Positions 11,166 through 21,769 are shown, counted from the first letter of the stretch. The stretch is DNA of 64,000 nt from Herminiimonas sp. (GCA_028292265.1 JAQGMR010000071.1:157730-221729), one strand, 5' to 3'. Program-made: numbers and translations. The notes: generated by a model not told the origin, from the sequence alone.

Positions 11166-11984
11166 ATGTCACGAATCCAAACTACCTTCGAAGCCCTTCG
11201 CGCCCGCGGCAGGAAGGGACTCATTTCCTTCATTACCGCCGGTGACCCGGATCCCGGCATAACCGTCGAGCTGATGCACGCGCTGGTTGAAGGTGGCGTC
11301 GACATACTCGAACTCGGTGTGCCCTTTTCCGACCCAATGGCAGAGGGCCCGGTTATTCAACGTGCCTGCGAGCGCGCCCTCAAGTTTGGGGTGAGCATTC
11401 ATGACGTGCTTGATTACGTGCGGACCTTCCGCAAGACCAACCAGGAAACGCCGGTCGTCTTGATGGGTTACGCCAATCCGATCGAACGGATGGGACAAAA
11501 GGCGTTCGTGCAGGCGGCGAAGGAAGCAGGGGTCGACGGCACCATCGTGGTGGACTATCCGCCGGAAGAATGCGAAGAGTTCTCCAGGTTGATGCGCGAA
11601 GCGGACCTCGACCCCATATTCCTTCTGGCACCGACCTCTACCGAAGAGCGCGTCGTGCAAGTGGCCAAATTCGGCAGCGGTTTCACCTATTACGTTTCCC
11701 TCAAGGGCGTGACTGGCGCTGGAAACATTGATACCGCCGACGTCGCGCAGCGCATTGCCGCCATCCGCCGGCACGTAAAATTGCCGATCGGTGTCGGCTT
11801 CGGCATCCGCGATGCCGCCACGGCAAGAGCAGTCTCGGAAGTGGCTGATGCCGTGGTGATCGGGAGCCGAATCGTTCAGGAGCTTGAGAATACGCCTCGG
11901 GAGCACGCTGCCGCGGCGGTCCGCGACTTTGTGCGTGGCATCCGCAACGCGCTCGACCAGGACCTCAAGGCCCAGGGGGCATGA
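11166..11984 (+). CDS. trpA: tryptophan synthase alpha chain
   Basis: TrpA cleaves indole-3-glycerol phosphate and channels indole to TrpB. The 272-residue (alpha/beta)8 protein contains the signature [18 protein letters not shown] with the catalytic Glu and Asp, the PPEECEEF loop, and the phosphate-binding [11 protein letters not shown] and VIGSRIV motifs. Start [22 protein letters not shown] is typical. It lies after an unusual 296-bp gap from trpB and about 300 bp before accD. Confidence 0.97.
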   Translation: MSRIQTTFEALRARGRKGLISFITAGDPDPGITVELMHALVEGGVDILELGVPFSDPMAEGPVIQRACERALKFGVSIHDVLDYVRTFRKTNQETPVVLMGYANPIERMGQKAFVQAAKEAGVDGTIVVDYPPEECEEFSRLMREADLDPIFLLAPTSTEERVVQVAKFGSGFTYYVSLKGVTGAGNIDTADVAQRIAAIRRHVKLPIGVGFGIRDAATARAVSEVADAVVIGSRIVQELENTPREHAAAAVRDFVRGIRNALDQDLKAQGA

Positions 11985-12286
11985 TTCAGCGCGGAAGAAC
12001 ATCTGCGGCTGCAATGCTCGCACCCGCTATCGCGCAACGCCTGTCCAGGCGCCGGTCCCGGCAACAAGTCCGAGGTATGATTGCCCAACATTCCCATTCC
12101 ACCGGGTTGGTTCACGGTAACTGCAGAGGTACAATACCGCGCAATGCGCGCCGCATTACCGGTTGCGCTCTGCAGGCTGCGATACCAGCTTAATAACCAG
12201 CCGCACAACCGGCCGCATCAACCACTTGCATCAACCACTTTCATCACCGGCACCATAGCGGATCGACATTCCGAAACGAGGACTTC
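11985..12286 (+). other. trpA-accD spacer, no gene seen
   Basis: About 300 bp without a convincing reading frame. Near 12186-12252 there is an imperfect repetition of GCATCAACCACTT-like and CCGCACAACC-like phrases. The accD promoter and ribosome site should be here, but no strong sigma-70 hexamers stand out. Confidence 0.4.
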
Positions 12287-13159
12287 ATGAGCTGGCTAGA
12301 AAAACTGCTGCCGCCGCGCATTCAACGATCTGATTCAGCCAATCGCAAGTCAGTGCCCGAGGGCCTTTGGGTCAAGTGCCCTTCCTGCGAAGCAGTGCTT
12401 TATCGGACCGACCTCGAGTCCAACCAGCACGTCTGTCCAAAGTGCACCCACCATATGCGCATCCGCGCGAGAGACCGCCTCGACGCCTTGCTCGATGCTG
12501 AGGGTCGCTACGATATCGGCCAGGAGACCCTGCCAGTCGACTCGCTCAAGTTCAAGGACAGCAAGAAATACCCGGACCGCCTCAAGGCCGCGATGGAGGC
12601 GACTGGCGAAACCGATGCCCTGATCGTCATGGGCGGCGCGATCATGTCCTTGCCTGTGGTGGTCGCCTGCTTCGAGTTCGAATTCATGGGCGGCTCAATG
12701 GGGTCGGTCGTAGGCGAACGCTTCGTCCGTGGCGCACAAATCGCACTGGAACAGAAGGTGCCGTTTATCTGCATCACGGCAACTGGTGGGGCACGGATGC
12801 AGGAGGGATTGCTGTCCCTGATGCAGATGGCCAAAACCACGGCAATGCTGACCCGGCTTTCGGAGCGCAAGCTGCCTTTCATTACCCTTTTGACCGATCC
12901 AACAATGGGTGGCGTTTCGGCTTCGTTCGCGTTTATGGGTGACGTGGTTATTGCCGAACCAAAGGCCTTGATCGGCTTCGCCGGGCCGCGCGTTATTGAA
13001 AATACGGTCCGCGAAAAGCTGCCTGAAGGATTTCAGCGCGCTGAATTCTTGCTGCAGAAAGGAGCGGTGGACATGATTGTTGACCGCCGCAAGCTGCGCG
13101 AAGAGATAGCGAGGCTCCTCGCGTTGTTGCAGAACCAGGCCGCAGACGTTCTGGCATAG
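12287..13159 (+). CDS. accD: acetyl-CoA carboxylase carboxyltransferase subunit beta
   Basis: AccD forms, with AccA, the carboxyltransferase that makes malonyl-CoA for fatty-acid synthesis. At 290 residues it has the normal length. An N-terminal four-cysteine zinc ribbon is clear (Cys31, Cys34, Cys50, Cys53 in CPSC...CPKC), followed by the crotonase-like carboxyltransferase fold with GGARMQEG and [16 protein letters not shown] oxyanion-hole regions. It is followed by a rho-independent terminator before folC. Confidence 0.97.
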   Translation: MSWLEKLLPPRIQRSDSANRKSVPEGLWVKCPSCEAVLYRTDLESNQHVCPKCTHHMRIRARDRLDALLDAEGRYDIGQETLPVDSLKFKDSKKYPDRLKAAMEATGETDALIVMGGAIMSLPVVVACFEFEFMGGSMGSVVGERFVRGAQIALEQKVPFICITATGGARMQEGLLSLMQMAKTTAMLTRLSERKLPFITLLTDPTMGGVSASFAFMGDVVIAEPKALIGFAGPRVIENTVREKLPEGFQRAEFLLQKGAVDMIVDRRKLREEIARLLALLQNQAADVLA

Positions 13160-13282
13160 CGGACGTCGAGCCCGCTTGTAGAGGGGCACCGCGGCAAAGC
13201 GGCCAGAACTGGCGAAGCCCGAAATCCGGCACACCTGAAGGCCCGTCGCGTTAGAAGAATCAGCAAAGCCGGCAAAACCACA

Positions 13283-13319
13283 AAGCCCGATCCGCACCCG
13301 CCGTCGGGCTTTTATTTTT
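13283..13319 (+). terminator. rho-independent terminator after accD
   Basis: An 8-bp perfect stem, AAGCCCGA (13283-13290) with TCGGGCTT (13304-13311), a 13-base loop, and a following T-rich tract to 13319. It lies between accD and folC and would end accD transcripts, so folC probably has its own promoter or depends on read-through. Confidence 0.85.
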
Positions 13320-13345
13320 CACATCATCATCTTCTGTCTAAAGCA

Positions 13346-14659
13346 ATGCAAAGTTCACCCGATACATTGACCGGCTGGCTCGCCAAACTGGAAAGCCTGC
13401 ACCCGAAAGCAATAGACATGGGGCTAGAGCGGGTGGCTGAGGTGAAGAATCGCCTGGACATCCGTTTCGAGTGCCCCGTGATTATCGTGGGCGGCACAAA
13501 CGGAAAGGGCTCTACCTGCGCGATGCTGGAGTCGATTCTCCTGCAGGCGGGGTACCGCGTCGGCTTATATACCTCGCCGCATCTTCTCCGATTCAACGAG
13601 CGAGCCCGTGTTGGCGGCGAAGCGGTGGCCGATGATGCGCTGGTGGCGCAATTGGCTGCAGTGGAAGCGCAGCGCAGAGAGGTTTCGCTGACCTATTTTG
13701 AATACACGACGCTTGCAGTAATGCGGCTCTTTTCCCAGGCCGAGCTGGATGTGGTGATTCTCGAAGTCGGTCTTGGCGGACGGCTCGATGCGGTCAACAT
13801 TGTGGACGCCGACGTGGCCATCGTGACCAGCGTGGATATTGACCATACCGAATACCTCGGCTCGACACGCGAAGCAATTGGTTTCGAAAAAGCCGGGATC
13901 TTTCGATCGGGCCGAACCGCGATCTGCGGCGACCCGATTCCACCAGCCTCACTGGTCGCATACGCCGACAAGATTGGCGCGGATCTGTGGCTGCTCGGCC
14001 GTGACTTCAACTATTCCGGCGACAAGCAGCAGTGGGCTTACGGCGGCCGTTCGCAGCGACGTCACTCGCTCGCATATCCCGGCCTGCGCGGCGCTAACCA
14101 ATTGCTGAACGCCTCCGCGGCACTGGCGGCACTGGAAGCGCTGCGCAACCGCCTCCCGGTTGGCGCCCAGGAAGTGCGATCAGGTTTGGCCCTGGTATCG
14201 CTGCCCGGTCGTTTCCAGGTTCTCCCCGGCCGGCCGGCCGTTATTCTGGACGTCGCACACAACCCCCATGCGACCGCAGCGCTGGCGCAGAATCTCGACA
14301 ACATGGGTTTCTTCCCCTATACCTATGCTGTGTTCGGCGCGATGCAGGACAAGGATATCGACGGCGTTATCGCGCAGATCAAAGGCCGCGTTGATCACTG
14401 GTGTGTCACGGACCTGCCATTGCCACGGGCTGCGCGCGCCAGTCTGCTGGTGGAGCGATTGCTTGCCGCGGGGGTACAACCCGGAACTGACCGGGATAGC
14501 GAATGCACTGTGACGCCGTTTGATTCTCCCGCGGCGGCATACCGGAATGCAATCTCTCGTGCAGCTGAGAATGATAGAATTGTGGCCTTCGGTTCGTTCG
14601 TCACGGTGGCGGGTGTAATCGAAGCGCGGCAATCCGAAATTCTCGGCGGATTACATTGA
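13346..14659 (+). CDS. folC: bifunctional folylpolyglutamate / dihydrofolate synthase
   Basis: FolC joins glutamate to dihydropteroate and to folates. The 437-residue protein has the Mur-ligase-type P-loop IVGGTNGKGSTCAMLE (residues 47-62), the ILEVGLGGRLDAVN and DHTEYLGSTREAIGFEKAGIF motifs, and DVAHNPHATAAL in the C-terminal domain. Start ATG 13346 follows the accD terminator. A SPOR-domain gene starts 19 bp later, which implies a shared transcript. Confidence 0.95.
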   Translation: MQSSPDTLTGWLAKLESLHPKAIDMGLERVAEVKNRLDIRFECPVIIVGGTNGKGSTCAMLESILLQAGYRVGLYTSPHLLRFNERARVGGEAVADDALVAQLAAVEAQRREVSLTYFEYTTLAVMRLFSQAELDVVILEVGLGGRLDAVNIVDADVAIVTSVDIDHTEYLGSTREAIGFEKAGIFRSGRTAICGDPIPPASLVAYADKIGADLWLLGRDFNYSGDKQQWAYGGRSQRRHSLAYPGLRGANQLLNASAALAALEALRNRLPVGAQEVRSGLALVSLPGRFQVLPGRPAVILDVAHNPHATAALAQNLDNMGFFPYTYAVFGAMQDKDIDGVIAQIKGRVDHWCVTDLPLPRAARASLLVERLLAAGVQPGTDRDSECTVTPFDSPAAAYRNAISRAAENDRIVAFGSFVTVAGVIEARQSEILGGLH

Positions 14660-14678
14660 CAAACTGGTAAAGCATCGC

Positions 14679-15563
14679 ATGGGCTTGTTCTCGTTCCTCC
14701 ACAAAAACAGGCAAAAGACCGCAAGCGGCGACAGCGCATCCTATTCCGCCTCGGATGATGAACCGGCCTCCCGACGTCCGGCCAGCCGCCGCAAACCTGG
14801 CAAGGATGCCACGCCAGTCGATCCAGTACTTCCCGAGAAAAAGCGCGCACGCCGTCGCCTGATCGGCGCCATAGCATTGGTGCTGGCCGCGATCATCGGC
14901 CTTCCGATGATCCTGGATTCTGAACCGAAGCCACTCGCTGATGATATTGCGATTGATATTCCGGCGAAGGATAAGGCGTTTCAGAACGGTGCTGCTCGTC
15001 CAGCGAAGGCCGGCGCTGCAGGCCTTGCGCCAAGCGCGAGCCTGGACCGAAATGAGCAACTGATGGCAATGCCGGCTCCGCCGCTGGAAGGCAAGCCGGA
15101 TGCGCCAAGTTCTGCCCAGTCAAACCCGGCCGGGCCGGCCAACAAAGTGGCGGAAAAGGAAACGCCATCCGCGGTCGCTGTAAATCCAGCCCGTGTCGAT
15201 GCGAAGCCGGAGTCCAGGACCGATGCAAAGCAGGACGCAAAGCCAGACCTCAAGGTAGCGCCCAAGCCCGAGTTGAAGGCCGAGATCAAGCCTGAAGCGG
15301 CCACCGCGTCGGCCAAGCCGGCCGAGAAAAAACCCGCTAAATTCGTGGTTCAAATTGCAGCGCTGGCTACGCAGGAAAAGGTAACCGAATTGCAGGGCAG
15401 GTTGAAGTCTGCCGGCGTTCATTCCTACACACAGAAAGTTGCGACCGAAGGCGGCGAGCGGATCCGGATACGGGTCGGGCCATTCGGCAATCGCGATGAA
15501 GCGGATCGCATGCGCTCAAAGTTAACGAAGCTTGGGTTAAACGGCACATTGGTGCCGATCTAG
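14679..15563 (+). CDS. SPOR-domain cell-division protein (DedD-like)
   Basis: A bitopic inner-membrane protein of 294 residues: a short basic cytoplasmic part, one transmembrane helix (about 61-79, LIGAIALVLAAIIGLPMIL), a long Ala/Lys/Pro-rich periplasmic linker, and a C-terminal SPOR domain (about 221-294, KFVVQIAALATQEKV...RIRVGPFGNRDEADRMRSKL). SPOR domains bind glycan strands lacking stem peptides at the septum. The position after folC matches the dedD/SPOR gene of many beta- and gamma-proteobacteria. The cvpA gene expected next is not found in the 221 bp before purF. Confidence 0.88.
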   Translation: MGLFSFLHKNRQKTASGDSASYSASDDEPASRRPASRRKPGKDATPVDPVLPEKKRARRRLIGAIALVLAAIIGLPMILDSEPKPLADDIAIDIPAKDKAFQNGAARPAKAGAAGLAPSASLDRNEQLMAMPAPPLEGKPDAPSSAQSNPAGPANKVAEKETPSAVAVNPARVDAKPESRTDAKQDAKPDLKVAPKPELKAEIKPEAATASAKPAEKKPAKFVVQIAALATQEKVTELQGRLKSAGVHSYTQKVATEGGERIRIRVGPFGNRDEADRMRSKLTKLGLNGTLVPI

Positions 15564-15784
15564 GAACCGCTTGCTGCTCGAGTGGTCTGACGCTCGCCGG
15601 TGCCCACTTTGCAGGTTGGCATTGTGACCAAAGTGCTCCTGCCAGCGCGTCACTCTTTCGAAGTCGCTGTGCAGACAAATGTGATTTCACCCCGCAGGCG
15701 CGGCACGCGCCACTGCCGGCCTTCTAAAAAGCCAATTAGCTCGTCAAGTCGAATTTTTGATTTGCACTCTCCAGGAGTTCCACC

Positions 15785-17302
15785 ATGTGTGGCATCGTCG
15801 GCGTCGTTTCACAAGGTCCTGTCAACCAGGTAATTTACGATGCGCTGTTGCTGTTACAGCACCGCGGCCAAGATGCCGCAGGCATCGCGACTGCTCATGG
15901 CAGCGCGTTTTGCATGCACAAGGCGAATGGACTGGTACGCGACGTCTTCCGTACCCGGAACATGCGCGCGCTGATGGGCAACGCCGGCATCGGGCAGTGC
16001 CGTTATCCCACGGCTGGTTCCGCCAGTGAAGAGGAGGCGCAGCCGTTCTATGTCAACGCACCCTTTGGGATTACGTTGGCCCACAATGGCAACTTGACGA
16101 ATTGGGAACAGCTGAAGATCGAGATGTTCCGCAACGATCGCCGCCACATCAATACCGACTCGGATTCCGAAGTACTTCTGAACGTACTCGCGCATGAAAT
16201 CCAGGAAGCGACCTTCGGCTACTCGCTGGACCCGGCCGCGGTTTTCAAGGCGGTTGCCGCGCTCCACAAACGTGTGCGCGGCTCCTATGCCGTGGTGGCG
16301 CAAATCGCCGGATACGGCATGCTGGCTTTCCGCGACCCCTTCGGCATTCGGCCCCTGTGCATCGGCTTCAACGATAGCGAGGCTGGCCCGGAGTATGTCG
16401 TAGCCAGTGAATCGGTTGCGCTCGAGGGTTTGGGCTACCGATTTCTGCGCGACGTGATTCCTGGGGAAGCCATTTTCATCGACATGGATGGCAAGTTGTA
16501 CAACCAGCAGTGCGCAGACAACCCGACGCTCAATCCATGTGCTTTCGAATTCGTCTATTTCGCACGACCGGACTCCGTCATTGACGGCGCATCGGTCTAC
16601 GCCACCCGACTGAAGATGGGCGAATTCCTCGCCGATAAAGTGCGCCGCGAGTTCTCGTCAGGGGAGATCGACGTCGTGATGCCGATTCCCGATTCGTCGC
16701 GGCCTGCGGCAATGGAGTTGGCGCTCAAGTTGAACCTTGAATACCGCGAAGGCTTTATCAAGAACCGGTACATCGGGCGCACCTTCCTGATGCCTGGCCA
16801 AGCGGTTCGTCGCAAGTCCGTGCGCCAGAAGCTCAATGCAATCGGTTCAGAATTCAAGGGCAAAAACGTTTTGCTGGTGGACGATTCCATTGTCCGTGGT
16901 ACGACAAGCCGCGAGATCGTTCAGATGGCGCGGGAATCGGGCGCCAAGCGCGTGATCTTCGCCTCTGCCGCGCCACCGGTCAAATATCCCAACGTGTACG
17001 GCATCGACATGCCTTCACGGAACGAGTTGATTGCACACGGTCGGACCGAAGACGAGATCTGCCGCGAAATCACGGCCGACGCTCTGGTGTATCAGGATCT
17101 GGAAGCCTTGACCCGCTCCATCTCTGTCGTCAATCCGATGCTGAAAAAATTCGAGGCGTCCTGCTTCGATGGCATTTATGTAACGGGTGACGTGTCACGC
17201 GATTACCTCGACAGAATCGAGAACGCGCGCAACAACCCCAAGCCCGTCAACGAAGACGCGGTCCGCTCGCAATTGAATCTGAACCTCGCCCAGATCGATT
17301 GA
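15785..17302 (+). CDS. purF: amidophosphoribosyltransferase
   Basis: PurF makes phosphoribosylamine from PRPP and glutamine, the first committed purine step. The 505-residue protein begins MCGIVGVV, leaving Cys as the N-terminal nucleophile of the glutaminase domain after Met removal; the domain shows YPTAGS and AHNGNLTN. The PRPP motif [17 protein letters not shown] lies in the phosphoribosyltransferase half. The ribosome site AGGAG precedes the ATG (CTCCAGGAGTTCCACCATG). After it the MSHA locus begins. Confidence 0.97.
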   Translation: MCGIVGVVSQGPVNQVIYDALLLLQHRGQDAAGIATAHGSAFCMHKANGLVRDVFRTRNMRALMGNAGIGQCRYPTAGSASEEEAQPFYVNAPFGITLAHNGNLTNWEQLKIEMFRNDRRHINTDSDSEVLLNVLAHEIQEATFGYSLDPAAVFKAVAALHKRVRGSYAVVAQIAGYGMLAFRDPFGIRPLCIGFNDSEAGPEYVVASESVALEGLGYRFLRDVIPGEAIFIDMDGKLYNQQCADNPTLNPCAFEFVYFARPDSVIDGASVYATRLKMGEFLADKVRREFSSGEIDVVMPIPDSSRPAAMELALKLNLEYREGFIKNRYIGRTFLMPGQAVRRKSVRQKLNAIGSEFKGKNVLLVDDSIVRGTTSREIVQMARESGAKRVIFASAAPPVKYPNVYGIDMPSRNELIAHGRTEDEICREITADALVYQDLEALTRSISVVNPMLKKFEASCFDGIYVTGDVSRDYLDRIENARNNPKPVNEDAVRSQLNLNLAQID

Positions 17303-17524
17303 GTGTCATAACGCCACATGTCAGGCTTCGGCCCGACATGTGCTCCTTCTGTAAATAAACCAGTTCAGCAACGAAGCCCTCCGCCTCATGCGGAATGCCT
17401 TGACGGTAGGCATGCCCGTGCGCGATTATCAGGACCAATTTCAGGGACGACCGGCAGCCTGTACCCGCCCGCGACAGTGGCTCGTGTCGCGCTCGCCAGG
17501 CACTTACAAAAGCAAGGAGCCGCT

Positions 17525-19231
17525 ATGGCAAGGCCGGAAAAGATCCGCCTGGGCGAGATTCTGGTGCAGCAAAAACTGCTGTCAGAAGAGCAGTTGCAAT
17601 TCGCATTGGGTGAGCAGAAGCGTACCGGGCGCAAGCTCGGACGCGTATTCGTTGAGAACGGCTTCGTCACAGAAGAGCAGATCTCCGGCGCCCTGGCGAA
17701 GCAGCTCAATATCCCCTACGTCAACCTCAAATTCGTCAACATCAATCCGGTGTTGATCCGGCTTCTGCCCGAGAGCCAGGCACGACGCTACCGCGCGATT
17801 GTTTTGGAGGACACGCCGGCCGGATACAAGGTTGGCATGGCCGACCCCACCGACCTTTACGCGTATGACGAACTGGCGCGCATTCTGAAGCGCGGCATCG
17901 CCCTGGCCGTCGTGAACGAGGGCGAACTGCTCCAGACGATCGACCGCATCTACCGCCGAACCGAAGAAATTACCGATTTTGCGCGCGAGCTCGAAGAAGA
18001 GCTTGGCGACAGCAACGTGGATTTCGGCTCACTCGGCATGACGGCCGGCCTGGAAGAAGCGCCGGTCGTGAAACTGCTCCAATCGCTGTTTGACGACGCG
18101 ACGCAGGTCCAGGCTTCGGATATCCATATTGAACCGCAGGCCGAACGGCTGCAGGTCCGGTTCCGGATCGACGGCGTGCTGCATCGGCAAACCGAGGCCG
18201 ACATCAAGATCGCTTCGTCGATGGCATTGCGCCTCAAGCTGATGTCCAACCTGGACATATCCGAGAAGCGCCTGCCTCAAGACGGCCGCTTCTCGATCAA
18301 GGTGCGCCAGCAGCAGATTGACGTCCGTATCTCCACCATGCCGACCCAATATGGGGAATCGGTTGTAATGCGGCTGCTAAATCAGAGTGGCGGCATTCTG
18401 AGGCTGGACGCGATCGGCATGCCGATTGCCATGGTGAAGCGGTTCCGCGCTGTTATTAACCGTCCGAATGGTCTGGTGCTTGTGACCGGTCCAACGGGTA
18501 GCGGAAAAACTACCACGCTGTACGGCGCTCTCTCTGAACTGAATACGCTAGAGCGCAAGCTCATTACCGTCGAAGACCCGGTGGAATATCGGCTGCCGAA
18601 TATCAACCAGGTGCAGATCAACGACAAGATAGAACTGACCTTCGCGCGCGTCTTGCGCTCCGCGCTGCGGCAGGATCCGGATGTGGTGCTGGTCGGCGAG
18701 ATGCGTGACCAGGAGACTGCACAGATCGGCATGCGGGCCGCGCTTACCGGTCACCTTGTGCTGTCTACGTTGCACACCAACGACGCCATCAGTACCCCGA
18801 TTCGCCTGATGGACATGGGGGTGCCCGCGTACATGGTGGCGACGTCGCTGCAGGCCGTCATTGCACAGCGTCTGGTGCGCGTGATCTGCGAGAGTTGCGC
18901 GCAGGATCATGAACTGACTGCGACTGAACATGAATGGCTCAAGCTGGAACTTGGGGAGTCCGTCGGCGACCGTTCCTACCTGCATGGTCGCGGTTGCACC
19001 CACTGCAACGGGACCGGATACCGCGGCCGGACTGGCGTGTATGAGATGCTCGAAATGACACGCGCGATTGCCGAGGCCGCGGGGCAGTCGAATCCGTCGC
19101 ACTTTACCCGCGTGGCACAGGAGGAAATGGGCGGACAGACATTGCGCCGGCACGCTGTGGCGCTGGTCGTCGTGGGCAAGACCACGATCGCTGAAGCGAT
19201 GCGAATCAGCACGCAGTTCGACGAGTCATAG
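17525..19231 (+). CDS. mshE: MSHA pilus extension ATPase MshE (GspE/PilB family)
   Basis: Cytoplasmic hexameric ATPase that drives pilin polymerisation. From ATG 17525 (preceded by AAGGAG) the product is 568 residues. The N-terminal MshEN/T2SSE-N region (LGEILVQQKLLSEEQLQFALGEQKRTGRKLG) belongs to the family known to bind cyclic di-GMP in MshE; Walker A is GPTGSGKTTT, with Walker B and Asp/His boxes following, and a CESC...CTHC zinc motif near the C-terminus. The frame is open upstream to 17318 but lacks homology there. It is followed by mshG after 9 bp. Cyclic di-GMP control is inferred from the family. Confidence 0.92.
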   Translation: MARPEKIRLGEILVQQKLLSEEQLQFALGEQKRTGRKLGRVFVENGFVTEEQISGALAKQLNIPYVNLKFVNINPVLIRLLPESQARRYRAIVLEDTPAGYKVGMADPTDLYAYDELARILKRGIALAVVNEGELLQTIDRIYRRTEEITDFARELEEELGDSNVDFGSLGMTAGLEEAPVVKLLQSLFDDATQVQASDIHIEPQAERLQVRFRIDGVLHRQTEADIKIASSMALRLKLMSNLDISEKRLPQDGRFSIKVRQQQIDVRISTMPTQYGESVVMRLLNQSGGILRLDAIGMPIAMVKRFRAVINRPNGLVLVTGPTGSGKTTTLYGALSELNTLERKLITVEDPVEYRLPNINQVQINDKIELTFARVLRSALRQDPDVVLVGEMRDQETAQIGMRAALTGHLVLSTLHTNDAISTPIRLMDMGVPAYMVATSLQAVIAQRLVRVICESCAQDHELTATEHEWLKLELGESVGDRSYLHGRGCTHCNGTGYRGRTGVYEMLEMTRAIAEAAGQSNPSHFTRVAQEEMGGQTLRRHAVALVVVGKTTIAEAMRISTQFDES

Positions 19232-19240
19232 GAGCGGGCC

Positions 19241-20473
19241 GTGCCTTTCTTTTCATATCGGGCCAGGAACGTTCGAGGCGAGATGCTTCAGGGCGTGATT
19301 GAAAGCTCGGACAGCGGCGCTGTCGCCGACCAGCTGTTCAATACGGGCGTGACGCCGATTGAAATATCACTCACAAGAAGGCCGGTGTCAGTATCGGGAG
19401 AAGGCTGGTGGGGCAGGTTGACCGAGGCGAAGGTCCGGCCCATCGATGTGCAGCTTTTCAGTCGACAGCTTTATACGCTGTTGAAGGCCGGTGTACCGAT
19501 CATGCGGGGACTCGCAGGGCTCCAGGAATCGTCCACCAACAAGGCGTTTTCCCGCGTTCTGAAAGACTTGCGAGAGTCCCTCGACTCCGGTCGCGAACTC
19601 TCGGCCGCGATGCGCCGGCATCCCGATGTCTTTTCCGCGTTCTATACCAACATGGTGCGCGTCGGCGAGACGACCGGGAGACTGGACGAAGTTTTCCTGC
19701 GGCTGTTCGACCACCTCGAGTTCGAGCGTGGAATGAGGGACCGCATCAAGACTGCGTTGCGCTACCCGACCTTCGTCACCATTGCGATGGTCGTCGCCAT
19801 GGGCGTTATCAATCTGTTCGTGATTCCCGCCTTCGCCAAGGTTTATGCAGGATTCAAGGCCGACCTGCCGATCATGACGCAAGTGTTGGTGGCGACGTCG
19901 AATTTCATGGTTCACAACTGGCTCGCCATGTTGGCTGCACTGGTGATCGCGATCGTCGGGTTTCGCTTCTATATCGGTACCCCCAAAGGACGTTACAACT
20001 GGGATCGGATAAAGCTTCGGCTTCCCCTCGTCGGCGACATCATCACAAAAGGAACAATGGCCCGCTTTGCGCGGAGCTTTGCGCTCTCCAGCAAAAGCGG
20101 CGTGCCGATTGTGCAAGGGCTGTCCGTCGTGGCCAAAACGGTAGACAACACCTATATCGGCGGTCGCATTGAGCAAATGCGCGACGGCGTGGAAAGAGGC
20201 GAAACCATCTTCCGTACTGCCCTGACGACGGGCGTTTTCACCCCCGTCGTGATGCAGATGCTGGCCGTCGGCGAAGAGACCGGCGAGCTCGACACGCTGC
20301 TCGACGAAATCGGCGGCATGTATGAGCGCGAGGTGGACTATGAAATCAGGAATCTCTCGGCAAGGATCGAGCCGATATTGATCACTTGTCTGGGGGCGAT
20401 GGTCCTGGTTCTGGCTTTGGGCGTATTCCTCCCAATTTGGGATCTCGGAAAGGTCGCGATTTCCAAGGGTTGA
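19241..20473 (+). CDS. mshG: MSHA pilus inner-membrane platform protein MshG (GspF/PilC family)
   Basis: Polytopic platform protein that couples the MshE ATPase to pilin assembly. It is 410 residues, starting at GTG 19241 nine bases after mshE, with AGGAG at 19230. It has two GspF domains: the first with LYTLLKAGVPIMRGLAG and VGETTGRLDEVF, the second with FALSSKSGVPIVQGL and VGEETGELDTLLDEIG. Three transmembrane segments are visible (near residues 170-190, 222-242 and 380-400). N-terminal sequence MPFFSYRARNVRGEMLQG is typical. Confidence 0.92.
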   Translation: MPFFSYRARNVRGEMLQGVIESSDSGAVADQLFNTGVTPIEISLTRRPVSVSGEGWWGRLTEAKVRPIDVQLFSRQLYTLLKAGVPIMRGLAGLQESSTNKAFSRVLKDLRESLDSGRELSAAMRRHPDVFSAFYTNMVRVGETTGRLDEVFLRLFDHLEFERGMRDRIKTALRYPTFVTIAMVVAMGVINLFVIPAFAKVYAGFKADLPIMTQVLVATSNFMVHNWLAMLAALVIAIVGFRFYIGTPKGRYNWDRIKLRLPLVGDIITKGTMARFARSFALSSKSGVPIVQGLSVVAKTVDNTYIGGRIEQMRDGVERGETIFRTALTTGVFTPVVMQMLAVGEETGELDTLLDEIGGMYEREVDYEIRNLSARIEPILITCLGAMVLVLALGVFLPIWDLGKVAISKG

Positions 20474-20714
20474 TGGCTTTTCAAACCGGAAGAAGTCCGC
20501 ATGCCGCACTGATGTCGGCCGGCTCGTATGCCATAACCCGGCATTGTTGTCCAATGCCCACAGTAATGAAAAGTCCACGTCGTCGCCTAGGCATTGAATT
20601 AAGTTTCTGCGCATAATGTTGAGGAATTTCAAGTAGATGCAGATAACGCTTGATAGTTATCAATAACTTGAGTCATGGATGATTTGCGCGACGGCGCATG
20701 CAGGAAGGGAAAAA

Positions 20715-21197
20715 TTGGGAAAACGAGCAACAGGTTTTACGTTGATAGAGCTGGTGATCGTTATCTCGGTCATCGCGATTCTCGCAGCCATGGCGTTACC
20801 GCGTTACATCAATGTGCAGGTGCAGGCAAGGGCAGCAAAGACGCAGGCGATCTACGGGTCGATGAAATCTGCGGCAAGCCTTGCACGGGCCGCCTGCATG
20901 GTGGATCTGGCAGGGCTTGTCACCACGACGCCGGCCCGCTGCACCCAGACCGGCGGGGTGGCCTTCATGGACGGCGTTGCGGTTGATATGGTTAATCAAT
21001 ATCCGGCCGCCTCGGTGACAGGAATCATCAATGCAGCCCAGCTCGCGAACGGCAGTGACGGAATCTCCATCAGTGCGGGGAACCCACTCACTATCGACAT
21101 CAACGGTGGCACGCAACCCAATTGTCGCATTTCCTATATTGCTGCAACGCCAGGACCTATTGCGCCGATCATTACGGTAGATACGACAGGCTGTTAA
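20715..21197 (+). CDS. type IV prepilin, MshB/MshA-like
   Basis: A class IVa prepilin-like protein of 160 residues: leader LGKRATG, then FTLIELVIVISVIAILAAMALPRYI with Glu5, the pattern cleaved and methylated by prepilin peptidase. I chose TTG 20715 because AGGAAGGG lies about 7 bases upstream and the leader then has normal length; an in-frame ATG at 20679 would give an unusually long leader. Cysteines occur near the middle (about residues 63 and 78) and at the extreme C-terminus (NCRISY...TTGC), the latter suggesting a D-loop disulphide. In Vibrio, mshB precedes mshA; assignment to mshB is by position only. Confidence 0.85.
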   Translation: MGKRATGFTLIELVIVISVIAILAAMALPRYINVQVQARAAKTQAIYGSMKSAASLARAACMVDLAGLVTTTPARCTQTGGVAFMDGVAVDMVNQYPAASVTGIINAAQLANGSDGISISAGNPLTIDINGGTQPNCRISYIAATPGPIAPIITVDTTGC

Positions 21198-21254
21198 ACC
21201 GCGCTTCAGGGGCACTCTGCCTGGAGCATCGAAACATATTTTAGGGAGTGGAAA

Positions 21255-21707
21255 ATGCGTAGATTGCAAAAAGGCTTCACGTTGATCGAGTTGGTTGTTG
21301 TGATCGTTATTCTGGGTATTCTAGCGGCGACTGCACTGCCGAAGTTTATTGATTTGAGCAGCGACGCAACTGCCGCCGCGACCAAAGGCTTTGCCGGCGC
21401 GCTGAGCTCCAGCAACGGAATCAATTACGGCGCGTATCTGGCTCGTCGCACCGTCACCGACGGCACTTCGAGTACGAACGGGGTGATTGACACGACGCCT
21501 GGCTGTACCCTGTCGGTCGCAAACAATCTGCTGCAGAACAGTCCACTTACGGCAGGCACGCAAACTGTTTCCGCAGCCGGCACAACGACCGGCACCGGAA
21601 CCAGCTCAACTTATGCAAAGACTGCAGCCGGGCTCGGCCAGAACATCAACTGTACGTTGACGAATGGTGCAAGCACCGCGAGCTTCACGCTTACGAGTGC
21701 GTTTTAA
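21255..21707 (+). CDS. mshA: MSHA major pilin-like prepilin
   Basis: A 150-residue prepilin: leader MRRLQKG, mature start [31 protein letters not shown] with Glu5, followed by a small Ala/Thr/Ser-rich globular part with Cys in TTPGCTLSV and NINCTLTN. The sequence after the helix ([12 protein letters not shown]) matches MshA pilins. A ribosome site (TAGGGAG) precedes the ATG. It is followed by a very strong hairpin terminator, as expected for an abundantly expressed major subunit. Confidence 0.87.
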   Translation: MRRLQKGFTLIELVVVIVILGILAATALPKFIDLSSDATAAATKGFAGALSSSNGINYGAYLARRTVTDGTSSTNGVIDTTPGCTLSVANNLLQNSPLTAGTQTVSAAGTTTGTGTSSTYAKTAAGLGQNINCTLTNGASTASFTLTSAF

Positions 21708-21737
21708 ATTGTCTTAGACCGTAAAGCGATATGGAAT

Positions 21738-21769
21738 AAAGGCGCCTGCGACAGGCGCCTTTATTTTTT
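21738..21769 (+). terminator. rho-independent terminator after mshA
   Basis: An 11-bp perfect stem, AAAGGCGCCTG (21738-21748) with CAGGCGCCTTT (21752-21762), loop CGA, then a T-rich run to 21769. It separates the major pilin from minor pilin genes and should give much higher mshA than mshC-P expression if the upstream promoter is strong. Confidence 0.92.

Noticed and set aside
17318..17524. Upstream in-frame extension of mshE.
   Set aside because: The MshE family start and a strong AAGGAG site fit ATG 17525; the extension has no homology and would be unusual.
19388..20632. Minus-strand 414-codon frame opposite mshG.
   Set aside because: Antisense to a clear GspF-family gene; no start signal and no protein-like pattern.
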